A stretch of DNA of 64,000 nt. Source: Hypomesus transpacificus. Lineage: Eukaryota; Chordata; Actinopteri; Osmeriformes; Osmeridae. Positions 18,100 through 31,465 of this stretch are shown here, piece by piece. The stretch covers positions 7,290,072 through 7,354,071 of the forward strand of contig NC_061071.1 in NCBI RefSeq assembly GCF_021917145.1, written 5' to 3'. Position 1 is the first letter of the stretch; every line of letters starts with the position of its first letter. Below the pieces are notes generated by a model. That model was not told where the DNA came from. It saw only the letters and a program-made list of their open reading frames with translations, and did no database searches. Both the position numbers and the translations under genes were made by a program.

Positions 18100-21000
18100 T
18101 TTATCTCTGTTACAGTACAGTACTGTCCACCAGTGAGTTCAATCGAATCATCGAATCAGATCTAATGTTAATGTAGAAATAATTGTGTGTTGATAGCACA
18201 AGAAACATCAAGTCAGTTCCATATCCTTCGTATGATTCATGCAACCCTTCTTCTGTGAGAGTAGACAGGACACTAACTGTAGTATCTCCCCAAGTAGGAG
18301 ATAGTGGCAATGATAGCTGTTGATCAGGTTTGCTCTCCTGTTATGAGTTGTGCTGCTCCTTGTTGTTTATTTGAATGAACCGGTCTCAGATCTCGGAGCA
18401 GATAAGGATGCAGCTCGTGCCACTCCAACCAACCGACCAGAACCAAGACAACAGGTCTGGTCATCACGACTAGATCCTGAAACACATCTGCACACACACC
18501 TGCACGCACACACAAACTCACGCCGAATCAAGTATTGATCTTCATGAAAGATCTGAAATCCCTGAGAAATCATCTCTTTTATAGCATAACTGTCATAATT
18601 CAATATCAATATGCATGGTGATGTTCATTTCTCTTTTATATACATTGTATTTCCAAACTGTGATTTATTTCAATCTTTACACTATTACTGTAATCCCCAA
18701 AGTGATTTAAAAGACATAATAAATCCTACGTTTTATATCATTACGATTCATAAATTACTCATATATCCATGAGCAGTACTTGAATTACTGATACTCTATT
18801 TGATAAGTCCTCAAGTATTTAGAAAGTCTACACTATACAGTTTGGTGTACATCTGGGAACAGTCATAGATGAAGATTCACAGTAGTTTCAGAATGGTGTT
18901 GGGTAATACTATTGCAACTGTTTTTTTATTTAAGAGTGAGTCAAAGGTATGTCACACCGCACAAAAATGTTTCCAGAATCAAGGAAGGTTAAAGCCTGAG
19001 GGGATTTCCTCGCAAAGTGCAATTTCTTATTATGGGGGGAACCATTCATCCTGCAGAGGTCAGTATCGTTCCACCCAAAACCACTAAGATGCCGTATCTT
19101 CATTGTTAAAGCTGTAAAAAAATATATATCCATATGGTCCCCAAACCCCCACCAGACTCATACAGTCCTGGTCTACACATCTTAGCCATGCTGGTAGGGA
19201 GACCCATGCTGTCTACAGCAAAGCATCATGGATAAAGTAGTCCCACATTAGTGTGCAGACCAGTGCCTGATCCCAACCCTACGCAGCTCCACCGTCACTC
19301 CTCTCCCAGGGTGTATCGGTGTCCTCCGAAGTGCGACAAGGAGGCCTGCATTCTGACAGAGGCCACGGATGACTTTGCTAAGCACACTGCCAACACATGC
19401 CTGTCAGACGGCTTGAGGGGGGCGGGGGGAACCTGACACCTGTGTGATCTCCAGGATCAGAAGAGGGACCAGGAGGAGACTGTGGCCGTCTGACCAGCCT
19501 GGCCACCTTGTCGGGGCGCTAACCGCCGTGTTGATGTGTGAGCGTTTTAATGGAAGCACAGCTAAAGGGAAGTGTCAGCAACACCTTCATGAGAGTCAGA
19601 CGGAAGCCATTTTGGTTGGAACCTATCCAGTCACCACCGATCGAAAACAAAAAAGAACTCTCGGATTAGTAAGTAATGAGCGGAAATGGTGTATTCAGAG
19701 ATCAGGATGTGCTGAAAGCGGGATGATTCCACAGTATTGGCTCGTTAGAAGACCTTGCCTCAGCTGAAAAGGAGGCACAGTCGGCCACATTCTTCTTCAC
19801 TCCCCCTTGCCTTGTATGCAAAGAAGAAATCTGACAATCCCCTGGCCCCCGTGGACATCCATTTTGAATAATGGCGGAAGCGGAGTCTATTTAAACACTA
19901 TCTGCATGACCTCTCGGTGTGCAACTGCTCAGCAGGGAGTGTCAGGATTAACCACTGCCTCTGAGGTAAGCTGACTCATAATAAATCGAGTAACACTTTT
20001 TTTCTTCTTCAAATACCCATAACGGCGCATTAGTATTGAGATGATGAGGTACCCCTTTGTCGCCTGGCGACTCCGAGTCAGAGAGGCACGCGCGTCCAAA
20101 GCGCGCGTGGGGGAATTCACACACGCACGCGGGTTGTTCCCACGACCCCCCCCCCCCCCCCGCAACCCCTCCTTCTCCCTTTATCTCAGCGTGTGCCAGT
20201 GGTATAAACATTCCCATTCACAATCACAGGCTACCCAGAAACGGCCTGGTGATGATAAGGCGTTTTCATGCGCCACCCTCGATGATCTGGTTTTTGAAAG
20301 GCATTCAGTGATTCTACTAGGAGAGAAAGGCAGAGGGATTTGGAAGCTCTCTAAAACGGGAACAGATGATGGGAAGGAAGAAATCTGGTTCGCAGCATTA
20401 CTTACCGGGCCTCCACACAGCTGGAGCCTTAAAGCCGCAGTAGTCTGCCCTCTGCAGTGACTACATCTTTGAATGTCCTCTTTAAGTTAGAGTATTTAAT
20501 TGCATTTAATGCAATCTGCATCAGGGTATTTAAAGGGAATACAAAAATGGCCTACTGATCCACGACCACTCTGCATCCGCATCATCTGCATTACACATGA
20601 ATCGAACTCGGGAGCGTGAGTGTAGACGACTTAAAAGTTGTGTTTCAATTCAGTTCATGACCATTCTTCTCTCTTTCGGGTAATTACCAGTTTCTCAATG
20701 GGTTATTGAGTCAATGAAAAATCAATAAACAGCTCAAACAAATAAGCAGCTATGGATTTCTCTCCGATTATATCTCTTTATCACGAATGTGCCAATAAGT
20801 CCTCTCTTAATTTTTCTCACATCAGCAAATCCAAAGGGCCTCCTTTCAGTCTACATGCACACTAAAGTTGAATGCTTTAAGTGCTATCAGACAGTTTCAT
20901 GAGCTCATACAGAGTTTATCTGACATGTTTATCTGTTTACAAGTACAGACCCAGGTTTACAGGACGCCCTGTGTGTTTAACATCTAAACAACGTCAAATA

Positions 21001-23500
21001 AAAACAAGATACTCTATATAAGAAGAGTTACTCTGATGAAATGTACAGTCAGTGGGGAAAAACGTATCTACATATTTCCATTGACTCGGATGCTGAAAGC
21101 ATTTTAGGCGGACGAATTTTGATCAAGCAGCACTTACAATATACTGAAATGTGTATTTATTGAAGAAACCAAAATGCTTCACTCTATGGTAACTAACAGA
21201 TCTCAAATTGATTGATTCCACGTAACACTGCTATAAAAGCAGTCACTGCTGTAAATAGCCCAATGCAATTTAGCCAAAACATGTAGAATTGGCATCTGGA
21301 TTCAGCCTCCATGTGTGCACGTGGTCAGAGTCAATGTGAGTGAATGAGAGTCCTGGAGATAGACGCCCATTTCAAACACCTGCATCAGCCAGGCACCCGT
21401 GCATTAGCTCATGATTCCCACAGCAGTAGCTGTCACCACAGATGACTGCTTCCCGGTTTTGACACCAAATGCCATTTTCCTTCCGCAAGCTCCTGCCGCA
21501 AACACCGCTGTGCCAATTTAGCCGTCAACCTCTGACATTTAGCAGATTTTCTGCAACCCTGGTTCCCCCCCCCCACACACACACACACCCCCCACACACA
21601 CACTATAACTGCGTGGCATGGAGGGGAGATCAAACCCCGGGTGTTTGAAACGGAGCGTTGCATGTGAGTGGATGGGCGGCCCTCTGTTTGGGGAGGGCCG
21701 CGGGGGGTTTGTCACGCTGCTGCTAGGCACCGGAGACACAGAGGAAACAGGACAGGAAGGATGGGGGTGAAAGTTCTCGCTGTGGCCCTGGCTGACTGTC
21801 TCTGGTGCTGTCCTTGCTTGTGCACGTGTGTGTAAACGGGAGCCCTTCAACTCCTGAAATGCTTTGGTGTCCGTAAATGGAACCTCACTGATTGTTTCCT
21901 ACCTGATGATTGACTGGACCTTTAACTCTGGTTGGTACATGCTCTTTGGTAAACAGGAAATAGGTCGAGGTTGTAGTGTCACCATGATCTATTTGTCATT
22001 GTGTCTTTCCAATGACTTTCTTGTTAAGTGTTTATTGTTTCGGAATCAGAGTGATTGGACCTCAAAGACAGTCTCTGTCACAGGCTGATAGTGTTTGTTT
22101 GTGTGTGTGTGTGTGATATGTGTGTCTTCCGAGTCCATCTCCACATCTCAAACTAATTTCTATGCTAATGGCCCAAAGTGCTTCCGGAAATCTAGCCTAG
22201 CCCACGAGGCTGCAGTGCTGACATGAGCTGTCACAGTTTTCCATCTCAGAGTGGAGCGTGCTGGCCGGTTCTTTCCGTGAGGATGCAGGGTTATAGGTAA
22301 ACTGTCCATGTGATGCATTTTGCTGCAGGGCAGCGGAGAAGCTCCAGTCTGAGGGCAATGCTTCTCGCTGGTACAGGTATGACAAACGGCTTGGGGGAAG
22401 AGTCACCCCTCGTGGGGGAGTGGATGCCAGAGTAATGGAGGGCCTGGAGGAAATGTTCCTCTCGGCTAATGGTGCAGAACCCCGCGCGTCCATTTGTCTC
22501 AGGACCATGCTGAGAACCTGAAGGATCCTTGAGGAAAGAAGGAATATGGTGTCCGGTTGTAGCAATGATTCTAACCAGCGACGGTGGAACAGCCTCCATC
22601 ATGTAGTGCCTTGGGTCACGTCCTGGAGGTTGATGGTGCTCGCTGCTGACGCTTTGCTGCGGAAAAGAAAAAGGGGATTGTGTTTGATAAACTATTGTGG
22701 TTTCGGGGGGGGGAAAGAACACAGTCTCATTCCCACACACACAAGAGCTCAAACACAGTCAGATGTTACGTTGGCGACCTTGTTTTTTTTTCATATTTTT
22801 GTTGATAGCTGCTTAAAGGAAGAGTGCCAGTGTAATCTTGCCCACAGCAGTATCCGTATACTTTCATGCATACATTCGCTTTGATCAAGAGATTGAGAAA
22901 ACCACAGTTCTCCGACTGCGGAGAAGTCAACCTCGAACCTCCAGTGAAATCCTCTGTACGAGCAGATTTATTACAGCCCAAGTTATCTAGCCAACAAATA
23001 CAGGAGCATATTAAGGCCCAGATAGGTACTTACGTAAGTGATTCAGACACCACCGGCTGTCATATTTTGATCTGTGAGAGACAAATGAAGGGGAAAACCA
23101 AGCTTCATGCTCGATGGCAGAATGTGTTAGGCAGCTGATAAAAACAACATTTACACTACCTTTCATGTTGCTGAGGGAATACAAGGAATCGCTCGGAGTT
23201 TCCATGTTTGGCTTTCCTAACGATCTGGTTGGAGGTTGTGAGAGAGACCAAAGAGGAGGAGACAGAATCCGTCCGCTGTGGGAGGGGGTTTCATTTCCCA
23301 TTGAACTGGGTCCAGGAAAAGCAACCCTTGACTTTATAGAATCAATACCTGCCATTCAAAGGGGTTCTCACACGGTTGGGCATGTGACAGCCATCACGTG
23401 GCCTCTCACGTGACCTCACCTCATTACCTCGCGTTCCACTGTCTAAGCCACCAACCTCTTTTGATCCAATAAATCCGTGACTCACTTCCTGACTGTCGAT
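18100..23500. other. Gene-poor interval, no coding exon recognised
   Basis: AT-rich single-copy-looking sequence. A 63-codon frame at 18350-18538 begins with a hydrophobic run but has no convincing splice link to the Ig gene. Short AC runs (21580-21603) and GT runs (22098-22114) are present. I see no RNA gene and no transposon ends. Confidence 0.5.
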
Positions 23501-23504
23501 CTCG

Positions 23505-23700
23505 AAAGAGAGGGAGAGACAGGGAAAGAGAAAGAGCGAGAGACAGAGAGAGAGAGACAGGGAAAGAGAAAGAGCGAGAGACAGAGAGACAGAGAAAGAG
23601 GGAAAGAGACAGAGAGAGAGACAGAGACAGAGGCAGAGAAACGGAGAGAGACATGGAGAGAGAGGAGGGAGAGCCCCTGGAGAGGGATGAAGGAGGGGGA
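23505..23700. repeat. Imperfect GA-rich tract
   Basis: GAGA/GACAGA/AAAGA simple sequence that creates long Arg-Glu and Ser-Leu open frames without coding meaning. Confidence 0.85.
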
Positions 23701-26635
23701 TAAGGGGGACGACACTCTTCCCGGTTGTCCCTCGGCGCGAGGTCACATTTTTAATTAGCTTCGAAAAGGATCGAGCCCACGTCCCTCGCCGTGTGTAAAT
23801 TGTTTTATTTGGAACCTCAGCAGGAACCTCCCCTCTCTTCTTCTCCCATTCTGCCCTTTTTTCTCTCCACAGATATTAAGCAAGCCGACTGTACAATGGA
23901 GACCTGGGGGCCAGAGTCGTCTGGGGCGATGGGGGTGGGGGGGGATGCGTTGAGAAGCGGTCATGCAGCAGTGCTTGGGGTACAAGGCTGGGCACTGGCC
24001 ATGTTTCAGATTAAGCACCATTATTATTAATCCTGAAGCGGCTAATAGAATTGAATAAGGCGTCTGATGCCAGGGGAGTGTGTGTGTGGAAACAGGGCAC
24101 TGCAAAGGGGGAAACTCACTGGCTGGTTTCCAAAGGATGCGATCCTGAAGAAAGGATTGTAATGGAGTCTAAACTGGTGAGAACAGAGGGTACTCCAGGA
24201 GATGTTAAACTCCAGACTTCTGAACACAGCTCTATACAGTAATGACGCCTGGCGACTAACAGATATCATGGCTTACTTTATAGGCGGCACAGCTAATCTG
24301 CTCTTTTCTAATAACTACACAAACACTTCTGGCATTAAGAGAGGAAAATTACGATTTTTTGCGTAAAAGAAATGAGAAACAGGCCCGCAACGTGACTCAT
24401 TTCGAACCTCTCGCCTGGCGAAGCGTTCGGGATTTAACAAGAACCCCACGGATTGTCTCGATGTGAGGCACTCCACAGCGGTTGTTGCCAGCCGCACGCA
24501 CACTAGACAGCTCTTTGGCCTAGCCGCCGTGTGGTACCGCCGCAGAAAAGGCGGCTCAGGAGCCGGGCGCGCTCTGGGTAATTGAAGACTCAGCTGGAGA
24601 GTGCTATAGTCATTTGCCCTCGCGCGGAGCCCAGAGAGGTTGTTGACTTCGCGGCAGTCCCGACGCGAGGCGGCCCACGCTCCATAACCAGCTGGGGTCT
24701 GGCGGGGGAGAGGGGGAGAGGGAGAGCAGGGAGAGCGGCTGCCGCTGTGACCTGTGACTCATGGCGTTACCACCAGGGGGACGGTATGAAAACATACGGC
24801 TAAGAGAGATTGGCTGGGAGACAACGCTGAATGAGTCCGCCCATCGGGAGAGGGGGTGAGCAAACTCTATTACAGCTGAGCACAGATTGAAATAGAAAGG
24901 GAGCACAGAGGTGGTGCTTTAGGATGAGGGATAAGGGGCTTATGTGATATGGACTGGGGTGATAGGGATTGCAACCGTGAACAGGGTAGAACGCCCTGGA
25001 ACGAGACATGGAGGAGTAGAGAGTGGGAGGGAGAGAGAGAGACGAGGAAAGAGAGCGAGGGGGAAGGGGGTGAGAGGGAGGGGGGGGGGGTCGTAGACCG
25101 CAACGAGAGACCTGACCCCCAACTCACATTGCTTTCAAACGTGCCTGTGTTGTCTAAGTCTGGGCGCGTGGCGCCATGAAGCCATTACCCAGGTAGCGTG
25201 TTAGCTCCTGCGGTGAGACACATTGGTTCCCGCTGATCCCGTGCGCCTCCATCAACGTTATCTTCACCCACTGTTCGTTTTAAGTCCCTTCCCCCATTAA
25301 GCCCCCCCAAAGCCCCCCCCAACTTCACGGCAACAGATGGCAGGACTTCCATTACATTCTAATGTGCCATAAATGAACGATGATCAAATAAAGCTATGCT
25401 TAATATTCTCAAGGTAATCACGTTATGCTATCGTTTTCACAACGCTCAGTCCTTTTCATTTCCTCATGTTCCCAGTTTTGTATTTTATCATATTATACTG
25501 CAGAGAAAATTGCCTTTCAAAAAGCCTTTTGGCTCCGTGTTCAAAATTGAGCGAGAAAGAGAGAGAGAGATGGCCCAAAAAAAACCTTGACAGGAAATTT
25601 GCATTTATACTTTAATCATTTTCTTGTCTGATAAAGATACAGTTGAATAATGAGGTATCTATTGATAGACAGATATAGGAGCCTTCTGTAGGTAAAAGGT
25701 TGGCGCTGTACTATGAAGATGACTTAAATAGACTCCAACTCAGGAGACTGTGGAAGCACAGTTATCACAGTACCTCTAAATAGGCTGCATAAAAAAGGTA
25801 TAACTGCCTCGCCAACTTATGTGATGTCTCTCACAGAGTAGCCCACTGCCACCAATTTGGATTACACACACATGCAACAGTCAGAACAAATGGCGGTGAA
25901 ACAGAAGTGGACCCAATCCCAATGCAAGGCATTGTATTCTCCACATCATATGAGTGAGGTGTTCTTCAAGGGGCTATGGTGTGTTTTGTGGGTTGGGTTT
26001 AGATCGCCGATGGCTGCACTTGCCATTGTGTCTCAGATTTTTCTGTCCTCCATTTTATTTGAGTCCCAGTTGGTGTGTTCCGACCCGTTTGGTCTCTTGC
26101 CAAGTCATTATTGTAAATGAGAGTGACCTGCCTGGGAAAATCAAGGTAAAAATATCCCTCTGGTCATCTGTCTTGTAATGGATCCTGGAGGAAACGTCAG
26201 GGGAAGGCAGCGAGAGAAAACGGATTCCGACTCCTGGAGAGGATTTGTTGTTTAGCCCTCTCATGATGTTATTATCAATATGAGAAATTATATTTTCTCC
26301 GGCTATTTGTTTATGTCCTGCAGAAGCAGATCAGCTTTCCTGTCTGTCTGATGGACGTGGAGGAGCTGAATCCATGCATCACTCCGGACAGCTGGCCATC
26401 TTGTTTGGAAATAAAACTCTTTATTATTGATTTTGGCTCAGACTGTACATCCATCTATGATCAATCTCCCATTGACTATTTTTTTCCCCTTCAATTTACA
26501 GGAGCCCTTTGATTATATGTTCTCGCTACTGCCAACCTGTCCCGGAGTAGCTTTGTCACCTGTAGGGTAGAGCAGGGAGCATGTGAGCATCCAGTCTGAT
26601 AGTTATGTGCTGGGCTAGCACTGTGTTAGTCTGAC

Positions 26636-26638
<3 letters not shown>

Positions 26639-26671
<33 letters not shown>
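26639..26671. repeat. (TG)n microsatellite
   Basis: About 16 uninterrupted TG units. Confidence 0.95.
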
Positions 26672-26674
<3 letters not shown>

Positions 26675-26990
26675 GCACAGTATGCTTAAACACATCAATA
26701 ACACATTCTCTCAAGGATACCAATCCATGTTCGAAACATTAGAAGCTTTGTTGTTCAATCAACTTTTCCAACTTTCGACACTGTCTTGTTCAAAGCTAGT
26801 GGTAATTACTTCCCCTGCGATCCCTGCTCTGGAGTTCAGTCTCTTGTGACGCAAGTGCTTTCCAAATGCCAAGGGTACGCGGACACACACATGAAGGGAA
26901 GGAGAGAGAGAGAGGAGAGAGAGAGAGACGCAGAAGATTCTTCCCACTCCCCTCTCCCCCTGCTGAGGGTAAAGTACACAAGAGATTTCC

Positions 26991-27100
<110 letters not shown>

Positions 27101-28959
27101 CTGATCCTTTGTACCCCGAAACATTTCAAAACAAATGGGTTTGAGTGATTAACCTTGTCCAGTGTTTGGTCCCAACGATGCAATGGCATTATCTCTCTAC
27201 TGCTGCTGATGAATACAGCCCTTTTTTAACACTGCGGGAATGAATGAAATTTCTATGATGATGATGTATGGAGCGTTCCCGGTCTGGACAGGTGGGGAAT
27301 GCAATTACGGATGTTGCGGGGCGCCGAAAATACTCGCCACAAAAGGAGGGTTCAAGAAACCATGACAACATCATCAGTCATGCAAGATGATAGCCAGGAA
27401 GGATGAAATTTGTATTCTTCAGGTTGTTATTTACCTGCCTATTATGTTATGGCTTAGCTTCTGAATATTCCAATGGGTAATCTACATTTGAAGATTCATC
27501 AAAAGTAATAGATATTTAAATAATAGATTTCTCTGTGGAAAGCATTACTTGAAATGATATACTGAAGCCCCTTTCACATGTCAGGCTTCGATAATACACA
27601 TTTCCTCACCTAGCCTTTACAAGTTCAACTTTTTTCTTTTTCTTTCTGTGTGTCCTTTATCCTGGGCTGGGGTGAAAACAGCAGGGCAGAGATAGGTGAG
27701 AACTCACTGCTGGGCTGGGAGCCAAGGATGGACAGAGGAGAGCTGGGGGGGTTGTGTGCGTGTGTGTGTGTGTGGGAAAGATAGAGACAGAAGGGTTGAA
27801 AGAGACAGGCGAGAAGAATCTGCAGGGCGATGCAGCTGGAGGGGCCTGGAGGATCATGGGAAGGTGAAATCATTCCAGGTCACAGGAAGGGCTCGAGTCT
27901 GACACAGACGGAAGGGGGGATAAGGAGGACGAGACAGGGCCTGTTTTCTCACCCGCCCGTCTCCTTACCCCCTTTTGACCTGCTCTCTCCTTCTCGATCC
28001 GTCTTCACTTCTTTCCCCTACGAGACAATTTGTCAATCTGCCTGCCCCCTGTATTTTAACTTCCCTCTGCATTTGGCCCCTCTGCTTTCTGTGAACCGGC
28101 AAGACTGAGGGCCGTGGAGGTGCGAGTGGAGAGCGAGAGCTGAGATGGAGAGTGGAACGGGTCACCATGGGGGTGTCGGGTCGTTCTGGGGACACCAGAC
28201 ACCTCAGTGTGTTGGTTTATAAACATTCAGGGACGTGCCTTCATCCTGCAAAAGTATCCGAACGGAAGAATTCCGAAACTGTGACCCAGACAGAGAGTTC
28301 TAGACCAAAAACACATTTAATGGAGCTCTTCTATTGAAAAGAATAAGTCCGGGACTGGTTTTGGACAGATGGCTTTGAATATATTGAGCTGGATGTGTGA
28401 CACCATGAGTCATCCCAAAGCATGACTAAAGAGAAATCAATGGAAGCTGCCCAATAAGGCTCATTGCTCAGGTAGAGTAATGGAGCGCAGATAGGCCCGG
28501 CGTCATTCCCTCTGTAACCGTCAATGCGCAGAATGACGAATGGAGAGCCGAGTTGCTATGCTGCCGTCGTTTTGTCTTCATGATCTTCACCACTTGGCGA
28601 CAGCAGCAAACTAAAAAGGCCCTGTAGACTGCAACTGTAACCCAACGCGGGCTGTCTCTCCGAACCCCTGTTCCACGCTCAAATACCCACACACCTGGAA
28701 TGCACACGGGAAACAGATTCCCTCCCCAGTCCCCCCGCCGAAAGAAATGTTATGGGTGAGAAGAGATGGGGGGACAGCCATGCACTCCCACACAGACCCA
28801 CTCAGCTGTGTTCCCCCCCCCCCCCGCCTCCACCATCCACAGGCTCCTCTCGTCAGCTGGAGAGGCCGACATGTGAAGAGGTGATTTGTGAGTCTCACCT
28901 TGTGAGGCTGGGGAGGAGAGAGGGGAGGGCTGGGGTGACATGGGGGAGTGAGAGGGAGG

Positions 28960-28968
<9 letters not shown>

Positions 28969-29038
<70 letters not shown>

Positions 29039-29092
29039 GAGAGAGAGAGAGAGAGGGAGAGAGAGGGAGAGAGAGAGAGAGAGGGAGAGAGA
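28969..29092. repeat. (GA)n microsatellite with GGGGA interruptions
   Basis: About 124 bp of purine-only repeat on the + strand. Confidence 0.96.
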
Positions 29093-30820
29093 GTGTCATT
29101 TTTTGAATGAAAGAGACCAAGGTGAGGGGAAGATCGTGAGAGGAAAGTCATTGGTATTCCCATCACATTAGCCTTCACATGATCACTCAGCCCCTTGGCT
29201 CATTTATTTTTGTTTATAGATATATATCCTGTGTACATATATCCTACATATATCTAGGTATATATATGGCAATAATACCACGTGTGTGGTGTACGAATCA
29301 CAGATTTGTTTTGTCTTTAAACAAAAGTTAATCATCAGAGAGCACTCATGGCGGTGTGCCGTGAACAGGACTTGAATCCCCTGTGCGTGAGACGCGTGTG
29401 TGTGAGCATGTGTGTGTGAGGGACTTGGGTGGGCTGAATCCATCTCAGTGCCCACCCCCTCCACCCTTCCCCCCCCCCCCCACCCACCCACCAACAACAA
29501 GAGCAAGAAAGGTCATTCATCTGTCAGGATACAGATTCAATACCTCAACCTTTCAAGCTCATCTCTATCCTCCGTGTCTCCCTTCAGGGCTACACAATGC
29601 CTCTCTGATGCCTCTCTGGCACGCCAGCTCCTGTGATGGGGTCGCCCAATCCTACAGAGAAAATCTATACCTCCTGACATTGACCACGGACAGCCTTAAT
29701 CACCGCAAACAATCCAGATGGCGAAATGACGCAGGCTGGAACGGAACTGGCCCGATGCTACCAAGTAGCCAAACAGAGATTGTTTGTTTATCATGAAGAT
29801 CGGTGATGAGATTTTTGGAGATCAAACTCAAGTGTTTGGAGATGATGACATGTTGACGCTCTGGTTTAGTTGACGTGCCGTTAAACCCTTACTGGGCTTA
29901 CTCCTCTCAGACTGCCTCGTCTCGTGTTTGCTGTGGAATGAAGCCGGATTTCCAAACAGGTGTTCACACACAGTTTTGCATAGCTAGACGTCAAGGCGAG
30001 ACTGTTCAGCACCACGGACAGCGACCACCAACGCGTCTCTGCCCTAGTGTATCCCTTGGTGATCTGCTTGGAACATGGTCCGACTTAACACATCAAACAA
30101 GTGCCAAAAGCCAACATTACACCGTGCCGCTGTCGTGATCGACACCAACAAAGTCCACGTCGCTTGTCTTCGCCTCGCAAAGATTCCAAGAAGAGAGCAA
30201 AGTTTTGAAGGTCCCGTGTCTGTCTAAGTTGAGAAAGTGACACGAGTGTGGTTGGAGGCCATGCGCACGGGGCCGGAACACTTTGATCAGGACGCAGAAC
30301 GTACACTTTGAAGAGAAAGGTCGCTCGAAAACAGGGAGGAGAGAGCCGGCGTGCGCTACAAACGAATCAACAATATCAACACCAACGTAGACCTTGAGCA
30401 TGAGGCATGAAAGAAAATGTCATTGTGCAGACGGCGTTTGAAACAAGCTTGCAACGCACACGCACGCGGGGTACACACACCTGCACGTATGAACACGCAT
30501 AGACGCATTCCCGCACACACGCGCGCGCGCGCGCACACAAACAAACAAACAAGCACAGGCATACTCTCACGCCCCGACACAAACACACAAACACACGCGC
30601 GCACACACGCGCACACAAACACAGACTCACGCGAACAGAGAAACGGAAATAGAGAGGGGGTAGAATGCCCATCATCCCCGGAGATGGGCAGAAATGAGAT
30701 GTAACAGATTGGATAACTGGCGGTGGATCTGTGCTGTCACCTGCAGAGGAATGCAGACACGCTCCCGGGGTGATGAGCTCGGCTCTGACAGTCACCTGCC
30801 ATCCCAGGGGACAGAGCTGT

Positions 30821-30844
30821 GGGGGGGGGGGGGGGGGGGGGGGG
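30821..30844. repeat. G24 homopolymer
   Basis: Twenty-four consecutive G on the + strand. Length in the assembly may be unreliable. Confidence 0.9.
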
Positions 30845-31169
30845 TGGAGCCATCCTCAAATGACACTCTCACATCACCTCACACCCCTGTTTGCCTGACG
30901 GGCCGGTACCAGACATGTGTTGTTTATTCCCATCTTCCCAGCCCGCCGTCACTCGTTGGGTACCACAGAGCCTCTCCTCCATTCGCGGCCGCATCCCCTT
31001 CTATTTCCATAACGGAGCGCCACGACAACACTCCAACACTCTCAGTACGCTCACCGGCATCCCATTGACGTGACGGTGGGAGGAGAACTGGTGGGCAGTC
31101 AGGCAGGCAGGCAGCAGCCTTATGGGGAGTGAAGGCTGCTTCCGCGGTCGTCAGGGAGCGACGGGAAGC

Positions 31170-31240
31170 AGCAAAGGGGGCGGGGCCCCCCGAGGAGGGT
31201 GGTCATAAAAGAACCCGTCGGACTCGCTGTGTGTTTACAT
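31170..31240 (+). promoter_or_regulatory. Orphan core-promoter-like sequence: GC box plus TATA-like box
   Basis: GGGGGCGGGGCC at about 31176-31187 is a strong Sp1-type GC box. CATAAAAG at 31204-31211 is TATA-like, 17 bases downstream. A start site near 31235 would fit the usual spacing. No recognisable coding exon follows, so it could serve an unannotated non-coding RNA or be chance. Confidence 0.35.
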
Positions 31241-31382
31241 CAGCGCCGCCTCCTCCACTAACGGGAGAGAGGAGGAGGAGAGGGTGAAAGGAGCGGGGGG
31301 GGGGAGGGGGGGGGTGAATTAAAAGGTTTTTGAAGCGAGGGAGGGGGGGAGAGGGAGAGGAGGAGTCTGTGAGTGAGAGTGG

Positions 31383-31385
<3 letters not shown>

Positions 31386-31438
<53 letters not shown>

Positions 31439-31465
31439 GAGAGGGAGAGAGAGAGAGAGAGAGAT
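31386..31465. repeat. (GA)n microsatellite
   Basis: GA run with GATA interruptions, followed by further GA-rich sequence to about 31820. Confidence 0.95.

Noticed and set aside
18350..18538. Open frame with a hydrophobic start that could be a cytoplasmic-tail exon of the Ig gene
   Set aside because: Exon 3 of the Ig gene already contains the membrane segment and a stop codon. No well-phased donor/acceptor pair links it across the transposon, and the sequence has no signalling motif.
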